Made by a program: the position numbers and the translations under genes. Below the pieces are notes generated by a model. It made no database searches and was not told the origin of the DNA. It saw only the letters and a list, made by a program, of their open reading frames with translations. Below, in pieces: positions 1 through 9,069 of a stretch of 47,544 bases of DNA. This DNA is from Paracoccaceae bacterium (GTDB lineage Bacteria > Pseudomonadota > Alphaproteobacteria > Rhodobacterales > Rhodobacteraceae). The DNA lies in assembly GCA_030066855.1 (NCBI GenBank), contig JASJAU010000038.1, forward strand, positions 1 through 47,544. Reading direction: 5' to 3'. The first letter of the stretch is position 1, and each line of letters starts with the position of its first letter.

Positions 1-14
1 GAGACTGGGGTGGG

Positions 15-104
15 TGGCGGAGACGAAGGGATTCGAACCCTCGAGACGGTTTCCCGCCTACTCCCTTAGCAGGGGAGCGCCTTCGACCACTCGGCCACGT
101 CTCC
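15..104 (-). tRNA. tRNA-Ser (anticodon GCU)
   Basis: Read on the minus strand, a 7-bp acceptor stem GGAGACG/CGTCTCC closes the molecule, followed by discriminator G and an encoded CCA. The anticodon stem CTCCC/GGGAG holds loop CTGCTAA with anticodon GCT, which reads AGC/AGU serine codons. The T-arm carries GGTTCGAATCC. A long variable arm (GGCGGG-AAA-CCGTC region) is typical of the class II tRNAs such as serine. Length 90 nt including CCA. No integrase or repeated 3' end is seen nearby, so there is no sign that it serves as an attachment site here. Confidence 0.97.
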
Positions 105-227
105 GCCGCCGGGTCTATCAGCAGCGGCGTGCTGTTCACAAGGCGGAATCGGCCCTTCCTCTTGGCGGAAATGCTCCGGGGTTCATTGGCCCGAGGCGAA
201 GAGGGGGAGAGCCCCTCGAGAGCGGCT

Positions 228-1325
228 TCAGCCGCTGTGCAGGAAGTGCAGAACGTCCCCGTCCTTCACCTCATAGCCCTTGCCCTCGACGCGCAGTTTG
301 CCCGCATCGCGCGCCGCCTGCTCGCCGCCGAGGCCGATGTAGTCGTGGTAGGCGATCGTCTCGGCCCGGATGAAGCCCTTCTCGAAGTCACCGTGGATCA
401 CGCCCGCCGCCTGCGGAGCGAGCGTGCCGGCGCGGATCGTCCAGGCGCGCGATTCCTTCGGTCCGGCGGTGAAATAGGTTTGAAGGCCAAGGAGTTCGTA
501 CCCGGCGCGGATCAGCCGGTCGAGACCGGCCTCTTCAAGCCCAAGCTCAGCGAGAAACAGTTCCGCCTCGTCCGGCTCCAACTGGCTGATCTCCTCCTCG
601 ATCTTGGCGGAGATCACGACCGAGGCTGCGCCCTCAGCCGCCGCCATCTCGGCGATGCGGGCCGAATGCGCGTTTCCATCCGCCGCCTCGTCTTCCGACA
701 CGTTGCAGACGTAGAGAACCGGTTTGGCCGTCAGAAGCTGGAGCATGCTCCACGCCTTCCGATCCTCATTGGCGACTGGCAGGGCCCGGGCGGGCCGGCC
801 GCTCTGCAATAGCGCCTCGGCCTCTTTCAGAAGCCGCTCCTGCTGCACCGCCTCTTTGTCGCCACCGCGCACCTTCCGGACGATGTTCTGAAGCCGCCGC
901 TCGATCGACTCAAGGTCAGCGAGCATGAGTTCCGTCTCGATCGTCTCGGCATCCGCGACAGGATCGACACGGCCCTCCACATGGGTCACGTCACCGTCTT
1001 CAAAACAGCGCAGCACATGAGCGATCGCATCCACCTCCCGGATGTTGGCGAGAAACTGATTGCCCAGCCCCTCCCCTTTGGAGGCGCCTTTCACCAGCCC
1101 CGCGATATCGACGAAAGTCATCCGCGCCGGGATCACCTGCTTCGATTTCGCAATCCCGGCGATCCGCGGGAGCCGCGCATCCGGGACCGCCACCTCGCCG
1201 ACATTCGGCTCGATCGTGCAGAAGGGGAAATTCGCCGCCTGCGCAGCAGCGGTCCGTGTCAGCGCGTTGAAAAGCGTCGATTTCCCGACATTCGGCAACC
1301 CGACGATCCCGGTCTTGAAACCCAT
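228..1325 (-). CDS. ychF: Redox-regulated ATPase / GTP-binding protein YchF (Obg-like)
   Basis: Universally conserved P-loop protein of the Obg-like family that binds ATP more readily than GTP and associates with ribosomes. The P-loop GLPNVGKST is at residues 9-17. A switch region [20 protein letters not shown] and a C-terminal TGS-like domain ending in [10 protein letters not shown] are visible. At 365 aa it has the usual family length. The start [14 protein letters not shown] is the normal family N-terminus, preceded by AAAAGGACCAGAGGC. It is transcribed towards tRNA-Ser. A small hairpin overlaps its stop codon (221-236) and a second lies at 201-217, but neither has a clear T-tract. Confidence 0.97.
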   Translation of the reverse strand: MGFKTGIVGLPNVGKSTLFNALTRTAAAQAANFPFCTIEPNVGEVAVPDARLPRIAGIAKSKQVIPARMTFVDIAGLVKGASKGEGLGNQFLANIREVDAIAHVLRCFEDGDVTHVEGRVDPVADAETIETELMLADLESIERRLQNIVRKVRGGDKEAVQQERLLKEAEALLQSGRPARALPVANEDRKAWSMLQLLTAKPVLYVCNVSEDEAADGNAHSARIAEMAAAEGAASVVISAKIEEEISQLEPDEAELFLAELGLEEAGLDRLIRAGYELLGLQTYFTAGPKESRAWTIRAGTLAPQAAGVIHGDFEKGFIRAETIAYHDYIGLGGEQAARDAGKLRVEGKGYEVKDGDVLHFLHSG

Positions 1326-1420
1326 GCCTCTGGTCCTTTTCGTTCGGCCCCGCCTCTACCCGCCACACCGCATGGGCGCAAGCTGTGCTAACGTACGGCG
1401 GGCAACCAGGGAGGCGACAC

Positions 1421-1828
1421 ATGCAACCGACCCCATACCTGTTCTTCAATGGCGATTGCGCGAAAGCGATCGAGGCTTACGCGCGGATACTCGACGCTGA
1501 GATCGTCTCCACCATGGCGGCCGGCGACATGCCGGATTTCCCGGTTCCTGAAGACAAGAAGACCTGGCTCGCGCATGCCGAACTGAAGATCCGCGACGGG
1601 TCGCTCATGGCGTCCGACAACATCATGGGCGAAAGCGCCAAGATGCAAGGATGCTCGGTCATGCTGAGTTTCGCCGCCAAATCCGAGGCCGAGGCAGTGT
1701 TCAACGCGCTTGCGGAGGGCGGGTCAGTAGAAATGCCATTCGAGCCGACATTCTGGAGCGCCGGGTTTGGCACCCTCTCCGACCGATACGGCGTCCGTTG
1801 GATGATCGGGACCGACGAGGCGGCCTGA
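1421..1828 (+). CDS. VOC-family protein (PhnB/YjdN-like glyoxalase-fold)
   Basis: 135-aa protein beginning [20 protein letters not shown], which matches the PhnB-like branch of the vicinal oxygen chelate superfamily. The pattern [15 protein letters not shown] at the N-terminus, [14 protein letters not shown] in the middle and [14 protein letters not shown] at the end are the usual blocks. The substrate cannot be read from sequence. Start chosen at 1421 because GGGAGG lies 6 bases upstream; the longer reading frame from 1385 has no family similarity before this point. It stands alone, divergent from ychF and convergent with the next gene. Confidence 0.85.
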   Translation: MQPTPYLFFNGDCAKAIEAYARILDAEIVSTMAAGDMPDFPVPEDKKTWLAHAELKIRDGSLMASDNIMGESAKMQGCSVMLSFAAKSEAEAVFNALAEGGSVEMPFEPTFWSAGFGTLSDRYGVRWMIGTDEAA

Positions 1829-1838
1829 CGCGCCCTTG

Positions 1839-2045
1839 CTAGCGCTGGCGGGCGTCGCGCTCCCGCCGGTCTTCACGGGACGCAAAAATGATGAACCAGG
1901 CCAGCAGGATGAACATCGGGTGGGTCAATCCGCCTGTGAAAAAGATCGCGGGCAGCCAGATGAAGAAGACGAGGACGCCCAGGAACGGCCGTCCGGCGAA
2001 GACGATGGAAAGGGGCGGGAGGAGGATGGCGAAGACGTAGTTCAT
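1839..2045 (-). CDS. Small hydrophobic membrane protein, YqaE/Pmp3-like
   Basis: 68-aa protein with two hydrophobic segments, roughly residues 3-32 and 36-54, and a charged tail ([12 protein letters not shown]). The N-terminal AILLPPL is the signature of the YqaE/Pmp3 small membrane proteins, which act in membrane potential and salt stress tolerance in yeast; the bacterial role is unclear. Length fits the family (50-70 aa). The rest of the match is loose, so the family call is an inference. It converges with the VOC gene, 10 bp away, and is divergent from trpA. Confidence 0.6.
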   Translation of the reverse strand: MNYVFAILLPPLSIVFAGRPFLGVLVFFIWLPAIFFTGGLTHPMFILLAWFIIFASREDRRERDARQR

Positions 2046-2184
2046 GCAAGTCAGGTGGGTATCGCAAACCGCGCTGTCCAGCCCTCGCGGAGAACGGACG
2101 TTTCAACTGCCTTCAGCCGTCTCGTCATTGATCTTGGACGCAAGGTCGGGCAAGGGAAGCGAGAGACCGGACCGGAGAGCGCAG

Positions 2185-2976
2185 ATGACCCGCATTGACG
2201 CCAAATTCGCCAAACTCAGGGCGGACGGCCAAAAGGCCTTCGTGGCCTACATAATGGCGGGCGACCCGGACACGGCGACTTCGCTCGAGATTATGAAGGG
2301 CCTGCCCTCCGCCGGCGTCGATATCATCGAGCTTGGCATGCCGTTCACCGACCCGATGGCGGACGGACCAACCATCCAGCTCTCGGGGCAACGTGCGCTC
2401 GAAGGCGGTCAGACGCTCCAGAAGACGCTCGACATGGCCCGCGCCTTTCGGGAAGGCGACAGCGAGACGCCGATCGTCATGATGGGCTACTACAACCCGA
2501 TATACTCGCGCGGCGTGGACAGGTTTCTGGCCGACGCGGTGGATGCGGGGATCGACGGTCTGATCATTGTCGATTTGCCCCCTGAGGAAGATGATGAGCT
2601 CTGCATCCCTGCGCAGGCCGCCGGGCTGAACTTTATCCGCCTCGCCACGCCGACGACCGATGACAGGCGTTTGCCGAAGGTTCTGCAGAACACGTCAGGG
2701 TTCGTCTACTACGTGTCGATCACCGGCATCACCGGGGCGGCGAACGCGATCGCGTCTGACGTGGGGCCGGAGGTTTCGCGCATCAAGGCCGCCACGGATC
2801 TGCCGGTTGTGGTCGGGTTCGGCATCAAGACGCCCGAGGGCGCCGCCGGCATAGCGCGCGTGGCCGACGGGGCCGTGGTCGGGTCGGCGATTGTCGAGCG
2901 CATCGGCAGGGGCGACGCCCCAGACGACGTGCTGTCCTTCGTCGCCTCGCTTGCAGAGGGGGCCCGCGCCGCCTGA
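2185..2976 (+). CDS. trpA: Tryptophan synthase alpha subunit
   Basis: Cleaves indole-3-glycerol phosphate to indole and glyceraldehyde 3-phosphate, passing indole to TrpB through a tunnel. The signature [17 protein letters not shown] is present, with catalytic Glu49 and Asp60 at the same numbers as in the Salmonella enzyme. The phosphate-binding [10 protein letters not shown] and VVGSAIV blocks follow. 263 aa, normal size. Start placed at 2185 ([11 protein letters not shown]) with GGAG 9-12 bases upstream; the frame is open further upstream but that part is not family-like. trpB is not in the window although trpF is at 7763-8404. Confidence 0.97.
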   Translation: MTRIDAKFAKLRADGQKAFVAYIMAGDPDTATSLEIMKGLPSAGVDIIELGMPFTDPMADGPTIQLSGQRALEGGQTLQKTLDMARAFREGDSETPIVMMGYYNPIYSRGVDRFLADAVDAGIDGLIIVDLPPEEDDELCIPAQAAGLNFIRLATPTTDDRRLPKVLQNTSGFVYYVSITGITGAANAIASDVGPEVSRIKAATDLPVVVGFGIKTPEGAAGIARVADGAVVGSAIVERIGRGDAPDDVLSFVASLAEGARAA

Positions 2977-2981
2977 CGCGC

Positions 2982-3164
2982 TCAGGGCGTGTCGAAGGTC
3001 AGCGCGTCGGGGTCTTCGGTCAGCCTGGCGTACCGGCTGTCCGTAACCGCATCGAACGCATTGTCCTTCGGTTTGCCGGACTGACCCGACCAGAACGCCA
3101 GAGAAAACATCGATTCGATGAGGGACCCGGCCAGCACGATGGCCGCAACGATTAGAAGCTCCAT
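2982..3164 (-). CDS. Small predicted membrane protein, unknown function
   Basis: 60-aa reading frame with one N-terminal hydrophobic segment (LLIVAAIVLAGSLI, residues 3-16) followed by a polar tail (SGQSGKPKDNAFDAV...). An AGG-containing sequence lies just upstream (GAAAGGACGTTCCA before ATG), which supports translation. It ends 6 bp from the end of trpA on the opposite strand. I do not recognise a family. A single-pass membrane anchor or an uncleaved signal is the only visible property. Confidence 0.5.
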   Translation of the reverse strand: MELLIVAAIVLAGSLIESMFSLAFWSGQSGKPKDNAFDAVTDSRYARLTEDPDALTFDTP

Positions 3165-3275
3165 TGGAACGTCCTTTCACTCACTACTCGCGGCGGGAAA
3201 CATTACAGCGCGCCGCGCGCCGGTTGCCCGGACGAACCAATGCCCGGGCCGATCAGGAGGCGACGTGCCGTCTGA

Positions 3276-3500
3276 TCAAACGCCGTAGGGCGCATACTCC
3301 CGAGACGCGGGATAGGACGCCGCTTTCTCGAAGAGCTTGTCTTCAGCCGACATGTTCTGACGTTCTTCCTCGACCCGCTTGCGCTCGGTCTCAAAGGCGC
3401 GTTTTGCCTTCGCCGCCTTGTACCAGATCAGCAGGAACAGAAAGAAGAAGGAGGGGGAAAGGTACGCTGCATAAAGCAGGTACGCCTGCATCTCACTCAT
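3276..3500 (-). CDS. Small predicted membrane protein with charged tail, unknown function
   Basis: 74 aa from the ATG at 3500 (MSEMQAYLLYAAYLSP); a start 4 codons further up is also possible. One strong membrane segment, LLYAAYLSPSFFFLFLLIWY, is followed by a basic and acidic helix (KAAKAKRAFETERKRVEEERQ) likely to form a coiled coil in the cytoplasm. The layout is like that of small heme-exporter or flagellar accessory proteins, but there is no specific match. It lies downstream of the amtB terminator on the same strand, so it probably has its own promoter. Confidence 0.5.
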   Translation of the reverse strand: MSEMQAYLLYAAYLSPSFFFLFLLIWYKAAKAKRAFETERKRVEEERQNMSAEDKLFEKAASYPASREYAPYGV

Positions 3501-3612
3501 AACCACAACCACTTGTTACACATACACGCAAAGACCTTTATACAAATTGATTTTGGCGCGGCTTCGACTGAAATCTGACTATTTCGCCACATTTCGGTGT
3601 CGTCTCGGAAAC

Positions 3613-3640
3613 AAAAAAACCCGGGCGTTTCCGCCCGGGT
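3613..3640 (-). terminator. Rho-independent terminator of glnK-amtB
   Basis: On the minus strand a 9-bp GC stem, ACCCGGGCG/CGCCCGGGT, with a short loop (GAAA region) is followed directly by seven T residues. It lies 30 bp after the amtB stop codon, the expected place for the operon end. Confidence 0.93.
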
Positions 3641-3669
3641 GAGGTTTAAAAGACTGACAGGAAGGAAGA

Positions 3670-4983
3670 TCAGCCTTTCGAGAAGTCCGGATAGGCCTCC
3701 ATGCCCAGCTCGGTCGTGTCGAGCCCTGCGAGCTCGGCGTCCTCGCTGACGCGGATTCCCATGATGCCCTTGAGCACCATCCAGAGAATGAAGGACGCGC
3801 CGAAGGTGAACACCCCGTAGGCGACAATGCCCGTCACCTGGTTCACGATGCTCGCGTCGCCGTTGTAGAAGACGACCGCGATGGTGCCCCAGATGCCTGC
3901 GAACAGGTGGACCGGAATGGCGCCGACAACGTCGTCGATCTTGAACTTGTCGAGCATCGGGACGGTGAAGACCACGATAACCCCGCCAATCGCGCCGATC
4001 CAAAGCGAGCCGAAGAGCGTCGGAGCCAGAGGCTCAGCCGTGATCGACACGAGGCCGGCGAGGGCGCCGTTCAGCACCATGGTCAGATCGACCTTGCCGT
4101 AGACCACCTGGGTCAGGATCAGCGCGGCGACGGCGCCGGAAGCGGCAGCCATGTTGGTGTTGGCGAAGATCCGCGACACATCGGTCACGTCGCCCACGGT
4201 GCCCATGGCAAGTTGAGAGCCGCCGTTGAAACCGAACCATCCGAGCCACAGGATGAAGGTACCCAGGGTGGCGAGGGCGAGGTTCGAGCCCAGCATCGGA
4301 TGGACCTTGCCGTCCGGTCCGTATTTGCCAGCGCGCGCGCCGAGAACGATCGCGCCTGCGAGCGCCGCCCAGCCGCCGACCGAGTGCACGACGGTCGACC
4401 CTGCGAAGTCCGAGAAGCCCATCTCAGACAGCCAGCCACCGCCCCACTGCCAGGAGCCGGAGATCGGGTACATGACGCCCGTCAGAACCGCCACGAAGAT
4501 CAGGAACGGCCAGAGCTTGATCCGCTCGGCAAGAGCGCCTGAGACGATCGACGCGGTCGCGGCCACGAACATCAGCTGGAAGAAAAAGTCCGAACCGACA
4601 GAGGCGTAGTCCAGCGTGGCGTCCTCGGCCGCAAGGCCGACCGCCTCAAGCTCCGTGTACGAAAACCAGGGGCCCATCCAGCCGCTGATCCACCAGCCGT
4701 CTCCGGGGTACATCAGGTTGAAGCCGATCAGCCAGTACATGATCGAGGCGATCGAGAAGAGGCCGATGTTCTTGGTGAGCTGCATCGTGACGTTCTTGGA
4801 ACGCACCAGGCCCGCCTCGAGCATGGCGAAGCCGGCCGCCATGAAGAAGACGAGGAAGCCCGCCATCAGGAACAGAAGCGTGGTGAATATGTAGGGCGTG
4901 ACGTCCGGCGCGTCCTGCGCCAAGGCCGCCGTCGGGACGATCAGGGCGAGCGCCGCGACGGGAAGTGTTTTATTGAGGTTCAT
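3670..4983 (-). CDS. amtB: Ammonium transporter, Amt/MEP/Rh family
   Basis: Inner-membrane trimeric ammonium channel, regulated by GlnK binding at its cytoplasmic face. 437 aa with an N-terminal signal peptide (MNLNKTLPVAALALIVPTA, cleaved near ALAQ-DA) and eleven hydrophobic helices. Family blocks include AGFAMLEAGLVRSKN, DFAGSTVVHSVGGWAAL and PVHLFAGIWG; the His in VHSVGG and the His in PVHLFAG form the twin-histidine pore. The C-terminal tail has the conserved DAELAGLDTTELGMEAYPDF block that contacts GlnK. It starts 23 bp after glnK and ends before a strong terminator, so the two form one operon. Confidence 0.98.
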   Translation of the reverse strand: MNLNKTLPVAALALIVPTAALAQDAPDVTPYIFTTLLFLMAGFLVFFMAAGFAMLEAGLVRSKNVTMQLTKNIGLFSIASIMYWLIGFNLMYPGDGWWISGWMGPWFSYTELEAVGLAAEDATLDYASVGSDFFFQLMFVAATASIVSGALAERIKLWPFLIFVAVLTGVMYPISGSWQWGGGWLSEMGFSDFAGSTVVHSVGGWAALAGAIVLGARAGKYGPDGKVHPMLGSNLALATLGTFILWLGWFGFNGGSQLAMGTVGDVTDVSRIFANTNMAAASGAVAALILTQVVYGKVDLTMVLNGALAGLVSITAEPLAPTLFGSLWIGAIGGVIVVFTVPMLDKFKIDDVVGAIPVHLFAGIWGTIAVVFYNGDASIVNQVTGIVAYGVFTFGASFILWMVLKGIMGIRVSEDAELAGLDTTELGMEAYPDFSKG

Positions 4984-5006
4984 GGTCCTTATCCCCTTTA
5001 CGCGCG

Positions 5007-5345
5007 TCAGATCGCGTCTTGATCGGTCTCGCCCGTCCGCACGCGCAGCGCGCTCTGGACGTCGAGTACGAAGATTTTGCCGTCGCCGATCTTGTCGGTC
5101 TTGGCGGTGGTCGCGATGGTCTCGACGACCTGATCGGCCATGGCGGCCGAGACGACGATCTCAAGCTTGACCTTGGGCACGAAGTTCACGGCGTACTCGG
5201 CGCCGCGATAGATTTCTGTGTGACCCGATTGCGAGCCGAAGCCCTTGATTTCGGTGACCATCATGCCGCGCACCCCGATCGAGGTGAGGGCTTCCCGCAC
5301 CTCCTCGAGCTTGAACGGCTTGATCGCTGCAATGATGAGTTTCAC
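5007..5345 (-). CDS. glnK: Nitrogen regulatory protein P-II (GlnK/GlnB)
   Basis: 112-aa trimeric signal protein that senses 2-oxoglutarate and ATP/ADP and reports nitrogen status to AmtB, NtrB and adenylyltransferase. The T-loop EIYRGAEYAVNF is complete, with the uridylylation Tyr51 in place; the C-terminal signature KTDKIGDGKIFVLDV follows. The start is a GTG at 5345 (VKLIIAAIKPF) preceded by GGGGAG at a good distance, giving exactly the family length; the longer frame to 5483 has no P-II similarity. Adjacent amtB supports the GlnK name over GlnB. Palindromes upstream (5478-5490, 5520-5537) may carry its regulation. Confidence 0.96.
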   Translation of the reverse strand: MKLIIAAIKPFKLEEVREALTSIGVRGMMVTEIKGFGSQSGHTEIYRGAEYAVNFVPKVKLEIVVSAAMADQVVETIATTAKTDKIGDGKIFVLDVQSALRVRTGETDQDAI

Positions 5346-5477
5346 GAGGCTCCCCTTCCGTAGAGGCGACGCCCAGACGCGTCGCTTGCATGCGGAGGAA
5401 AGAGCCGTGCGAACGAACAAGACAAGAAAACCTGGGACGGATTCAGCGCGCCATTCGCCCCCTGTCGCTAAGATTTT

Positions 5478-5490
5478 GCACAAATTGTGC
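5478..5490. promoter_or_regulatory. 13-bp palindrome GCACAAATTGTGC upstream of glnK
   Basis: Perfect inverted repeat GCACAA-A-TTGTGC, 133 bp upstream of the glnK start. It resembles an NtrC half-site pair (GCAC...GTGC), though NtrC sites normally have 7 rather than 5 bases between. On the minus strand the same stretch can also be read as a weak sigma-54-like element (GCGCAC-N5-GTGCA against TGGCAC-N5-TTGCA). Either would fit nitrogen control of glnK-amtB; neither is proven. Confidence 0.4.
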
Positions 5491-5519
5491 GCTTTGACTG
5501 TTTTTTAGGCACAACAGAA

Positions 5520-5537
5520 ATGCTGCAACTGCAGCAT
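5520..5537. promoter_or_regulatory. 18-bp perfect palindrome in the glnK-PBP divergent region
   Basis: ATGCTGCA-AC-TGCAGCAT is a perfect inverted repeat with 8-bp arms, 75 bp before the start of the penicillin-binding protein gene and 175 bp before glnK. The shape is that of a dimeric repressor or activator operator. Which of the two divergent units it serves is not known. It has no T-tract and is not a terminator. Confidence 0.35.
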
Positions 5538-5611
5538 GGACACCGAATGCCGCTCCACTTTCTGGTCGAACATCCCTATGTTGGCGGGAAGGCAGGAACG
5601 GAACCGAGTGC

Positions 5612-7759
5612 ATGAGTGGGTCGAAAAAGAGCCGCCCTCGGCTGGTGGCGGACAAGCGGTATCCAAAGAAGAAAACCGCATCCAAGCCGGCGCCGACGCG
5701 CGGCAAAGCAAGGAAAACGCGCAAGAATCCCGCGCAGCGAAGACGCAATCCAATCACGTGGCTGTTCAGCGTGGTCTTTCGACTTGTCTGGGGAATCGGC
5801 TGGCGATCAACGGCGCTCGCCCTTATCGCCGTCGCGGGGGCGGTGCTCTTTTACGCGGCCACCCTGCCCCCTGTGAGCACGCTGCTCGACGCAAGAGCGC
5901 GGGGGTCGGTCACGCTTCTTGACCGGGACGGAACGATCTTCGCCTGGCGGGGCGAGCAATTCGGCGGTCGGATAACTGCCGGCACCGTCGCGCCTGACCT
6001 GAAGAACGCCATCATCGCCACCGAGGACAAAAGGTACTACGGCCATTTCGGCATTTCACCGCGCGGCATCGCCAGCGCGATCCGCATCAACCTGCGCGAG
6101 GGGCGCGGGCCGCTACAGGGTCATGGCGGTTCCACGATCACCCAGCAGACAGCCAAGCTCCTCTGCCTCGGCACGGAGTACGATCCCGCGTCCGGCATGA
6201 GCGAGGCCGAGTTTGAAACTGATTGCCGCCGCACCACGCTGACCCGCAAGATCAAGGAAGCCGTCTACGCGATGGCGATGGAGCTGCGATACTCCAAAGA
6301 CGACATCCTGACGATCTACCTGAACCGCGCCTACCTCGGCGCCGGATCGCGCGGGTTCGAAGCTGCCGCCCAGCGCTATTTCGGCCGCTCCGCCAACGAG
6401 GTGCTGCCTGCCGAAGCCGCCATGCTCGCCGGTCTTCTCGTCGCGCCGTCCCGCTTCGCGCCGACCGCAAACCTGCAGCGCTCCCGCGACCGGGCCAATC
6501 TGATCATCGGTTTGATGGAGGATCAGGGCTATCTGACCGCGCCCGAGGCCAATGACGCGCGGCAAAACCCCGCGCGGCTTTCCGAGGCCGCCGAGGCGCG
6601 CGCGGGCGGCTACTTTGCCGACTGGGTCATGGATCAAGGGCCGAGCTTTCTCACGGATGAGACGACCGAGGACGTGGTCATTCGCACGACCTTCGACCAA
6701 GACATCCAGACGGCTGCGGAGGAAGCGCTGCAGTGGGTCTTCGACAACAAGGTGCGCGAGGGGTCTGAGGCGCAGGCCGCCATCGTCGTCATGAGCGCCG
6801 ACGGCGCCGTCAGGGCCATGGTGGGCGGGCGCAAGTTCCGGGGCGTTGCTGGCCAGTTCAACCGGGCGATCCAGGCCAAGCGTCAAACCGGCTCGGCCTT
6901 CAAGCCCTTCGTTTATGGCGCGGCGCTTGATCTGGGGTATTCCCCGAACGACCTGATCATCGACGAACCCTACTGCCTCGACATCCCGGGGTCGGGTCGC
7001 TGGTGTCCTGAGAATTACACCAATGATTTCAAAGGTCGCGTAACAATGACGGACGCCCTGGCGCAGTCGATTAACGTGCCTGCGGTCAAGGTCTTCGAGA
7101 CCGTCGGCCGCGAGTCGGTAGTGAATATCGCTGCGGATTTCGGCATCGAGAGCGACATTGCGGTCGGTCCAGCGGTGGCCTTGGGCGCCTCCGAATCCAC
7201 GCTCCTTGAAATGACGGGCGCTTATGCCGGCATTCTGAACGGCGGATCGTCTGTCGAGCCCTACGGCTTGATCGAACTCAGCCTGAAGGGCGACGACCGC
7301 CCGCTTCTGGAGCAGGAGGGCGGGATCGGCGAGCGCGTGATCAGCCCCAACGCGGCCCGCCAGCTTGTCTATATGATGAGCCAGGTGTTGGAGCGCGGCA
7401 CGGGCGCGCGTGCGCGACTTGGCAGCCGACCCGCCGCCGGCAAGAGCGGCACCACGCAGGCCGCACGGGACGCCTGGTTCATCGGTTTCACCGCCGACTA
7501 CGTGGCGGGCGTCTGGATGGGCTATGACGACAACACGCCGCTTACTGGCGTGACGGGCGGCGGGCTTCCCGCCGAGATCTGGCGCGAGACGATGTTAAGG
7601 GTGCATGAAGGCCTGCCCGCCCGCGCGCTGCCCATGGCGACGCCGGAGCGGGGTCGCGAGATCGCCCGCGAGACCCGCCGCCCCGGTCAGAATGCCGCGG
7701 AGAACGCGGTCGAACGGGTCATCCTGAACGTGCTGAATGAGTTATTCGGCACCCGCTGA
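5612..7759 (+). CDS. Class A penicillin-binding protein 1A (transglycosylase/transpeptidase)
   Basis: Bifunctional peptidoglycan synthase of 715 aa. A basic cytoplasmic tail (residues 1-50) is followed by one membrane helix (about 62-83), a GT51 glycosyltransferase domain with the catalytic Glu138 in ATEDKRYYGHFG and the GHGGSTITQQ block, and a transpeptidase domain with S428-x-x-K431 (TGSAFKPF), S486-x-N (QSINVP) and K611-S-G (GKSGTTQ). It lacks the long C-terminal extension of some homologues and ends close to the KSGT motif region. Start at 5612 is the first ATG before the basic tail, with only a weak AGGAACGG upstream. Converges on trpF with a 3-bp gap. Confidence 0.93.
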   Translation: MSGSKKSRPRLVADKRYPKKKTASKPAPTRGKARKTRKNPAQRRRNPITWLFSVVFRLVWGIGWRSTALALIAVAGAVLFYAATLPPVSTLLDARARGSVTLLDRDGTIFAWRGEQFGGRITAGTVAPDLKNAIIATEDKRYYGHFGISPRGIASAIRINLREGRGPLQGHGGSTITQQTAKLLCLGTEYDPASGMSEAEFETDCRRTTLTRKIKEAVYAMAMELRYSKDDILTIYLNRAYLGAGSRGFEAAAQRYFGRSANEVLPAEAAMLAGLLVAPSRFAPTANLQRSRDRANLIIGLMEDQGYLTAPEANDARQNPARLSEAAEARAGGYFADWVMDQGPSFLTDETTEDVVIRTTFDQDIQTAAEEALQWVFDNKVREGSEAQAAIVVMSADGAVRAMVGGRKFRGVAGQFNRAIQAKRQTGSAFKPFVYGAALDLGYSPNDLIIDEPYCLDIPGSGRWCPENYTNDFKGRVTMTDALAQSINVPAVKVFETVGRESVVNIAADFGIESDIAVGPAVALGASESTLLEMTGAYAGILNGGSSVEPYGLIELSLKGDDRPLLEQEGGIGERVISPNAARQLVYMMSQVLERGTGARARLGSRPAAGKSGTTQAARDAWFIGFTADYVAGVWMGYDDNTPLTGVTGGGLPAEIWRETMLRVHEGLPARALPMATPERGREIARETRRPGQNAAENAVERVILNVLNELFGTR

Positions 7760-7762
7760 GCG

Positions 7763-8404
7763 TCAGCCAGCGGCCTCGATGAACGCGCGGATCAGGTCGG
7801 GGTCCTTGCGTCCGGGCGCGGATTCGACACCGGATGAGACGTCGACCTGCCGCGCGCCCGTCAGCCGAACAGCCTCAGCTACATTCTCAGGCGTCAAACC
7901 GCCCGCGAGCATCCAGGGGCGGCTCCAGCGCCGTCCGGCGACCAGCCGCCAGTCGAAAGACAACCCGTTGCCGCCCGGAAGCTCGGCGTCTTTCGGCGGC
8001 TTGGCGTCAATCAGGATCTGATCGGCAACGGCCTCGAATGCCGGAAGCCGTTCGAGATCCGCTTCCTCTGCAATGCCGACCGCGCGCATTATCGGCAGGC
8101 CGTACCGCTCCCGCACTGCGAACACGCGCTCCGGCGTCTCGCTCCCATGGAGTTGGAGCATGTCCACGGGCACCGACCCGGTAAGGTCATCGAGAAAGTT
8201 GTCCTCGGCATTCACGGTCAGCGCCACTTTGACAACACCCGGCGGGACCGTCACCGCGAGCTCTCGGGCGGTGTCGAGCGAGACATTGCGCGGTGATTTC
8301 GCGAAGAAGGTGAACCCCACATAGGCCGCCCCCGCCTCAACGGCGGCAGCCACATGTCCAGGCTGCGAAAGCCCGCAAATCTTGCATCGAATGCGCTCGG
8401 TCAT
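7763..8404 (-). CDS. trpF: Phosphoribosylanthranilate isomerase
   Basis: Third step of tryptophan synthesis: Amadori rearrangement of N-(5-phosphoribosyl)anthranilate to CdRP in a TIM barrel. The N-terminal KICGLSQPG holds the catalytic Cys10, and [11 protein letters not shown] near the C-terminus holds the catalytic Asp; the [11 protein letters not shown] phosphate-binding block is present. 213 aa, normal length. It is the last gene of an ihfB-lapA-trpF run on the minus strand. In related genomes trpB usually follows; here the downstream neighbour is the convergent PBP gene. Confidence 0.96.
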   Translation of the reverse strand: MTERIRCKICGLSQPGHVAAAVEAGAAYVGFTFFAKSPRNVSLDTARELAVTVPPGVVKVALTVNAEDNFLDDLTGSVPVDMLQLHGSETPERVFAVRERYGLPIMRAVGIAEEADLERLPAFEAVADQILIDAKPPKDAELPGGNGLSFDWRLVAGRRWSRPWMLAGGLTPENVAEAVRLTGARQVDVSSGVESAPGRKDPDLIRAFIEAAG

Positions 8405-8428
8405 CGGGTTTTGAGCCGTTCAGGCCGC

Positions 8429-8776
8429 TCAGCGTCCGTCCAGGATGGCGAGGACGTCGTCGCCATTGCCGGCTTTCGGCTTGGCGACTGTCTTGACTTC
8501 CTGCTCAAGCTCGACGCGGCGCCTCCTCTCGGTCGAGGCTTCCGCGCGGTGCTTGTGCTCGCGCACCCATTCCCAGACAAAGCCCAGGAGGACGCCGGCG
8601 CCCACAGCAACCAGGAGGATTGTGAAGACCGGGAGCGTGATCTGCCACGAGAAACCGAGCAGCCCCGTCAGTTCATCTGGCAGCAGATAGATCGTCAGCG
8701 GCGCCCGGTTCGCCATAGCGACGGTGATCAGAACAATCGCCATGGCAATTAGAACGGTGTAGCGGATGTATCGCAT
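8429..8776 (-). CDS. LapA/DUF1049-domain inner-membrane protein
   Basis: 115 aa with two transmembrane segments, YTVLIAMAIVLITVAMANR (residues 6-24) and LPVFTILLVAVGAGVLLGFV (around 48-67), then a charged cytoplasmic tail. In enterobacteria LapA works with LapB in control of lipopolysaccharide synthesis; the alphaproteobacterial role is less clear. Its place between ihfB and trpF is a common arrangement in this order. Spacing of 11 bp to ihfB and 24 bp to trpF suggests one transcript. Confidence 0.85.
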   Translation of the reverse strand: MRYIRYTVLIAMAIVLITVAMANRAPLTIYLLPDELTGLLGFSWQITLPVFTILLVAVGAGVLLGFVWEWVREHKHRAEASTERRRRVELEQEVKTVAKPKAGNGDDVLAILDGR

Positions 8777-8787
8777 AAGACCTCTGT

Positions 8788-9069
8788 CTATTTCCCGTTC
8801 AAACGGTCTCGCAGAAGCTTCCCCGTTTTGAAGAACGGCACGTGCTTTTCTTCCACCTGAACGCTTTCACCCGTTCTCGGGTTCCGACCAACCCGGGCGT
8901 CGCGCTTCTTGACAGAAAACGCGCCAAAGCCGCGCAGCTCGACGCGGTCGCCCCGCGCCATCGCCTCAATGATCTCGTCGAAAATGGTCGAGACGATCCG
9001 CTCCACGTCGCGTTGATAGAGGTGGGGGTTTTCGTCGGCGATTTTCTGGACCAGTTCCGATCGGATCAT
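8788..9069 (-). CDS. ihfB: Integration host factor beta subunit
   Basis: 93-aa DNA-bending protein of the HU/IHF family, forming a heterodimer with IhfA (not in the window). The start [18 protein letters not shown] and the beta-arm with [10 protein letters not shown], which inserts the conserved proline between bases, identify the beta subunit. Seven Gs precede the ATG as a ribosome binding site. It follows rpsA, the classical rpsA-ihfB order, but a strong terminator separates the two and the 300-bp gap should hold its own promoter. Confidence 0.97.
   Translation of the reverse strand: MIRSELVQKIADENPHLYQRDVERIVSTIFDEIIEAMARGDRVELRGFGAFSVKKRDARVGRNPRTGESVQVEEKHVPFFKTGKLLRDRLNGK

Noticed and set aside
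15-104. tRNA-Ser as attachment site of a genomic island
   Set aside because: No integrase, direct repeat or composition change next to it.
201-236. Terminator of ychF
   Set aside because: Two short hairpins are present but neither is followed by a T-tract, and one overlaps the stop codon.
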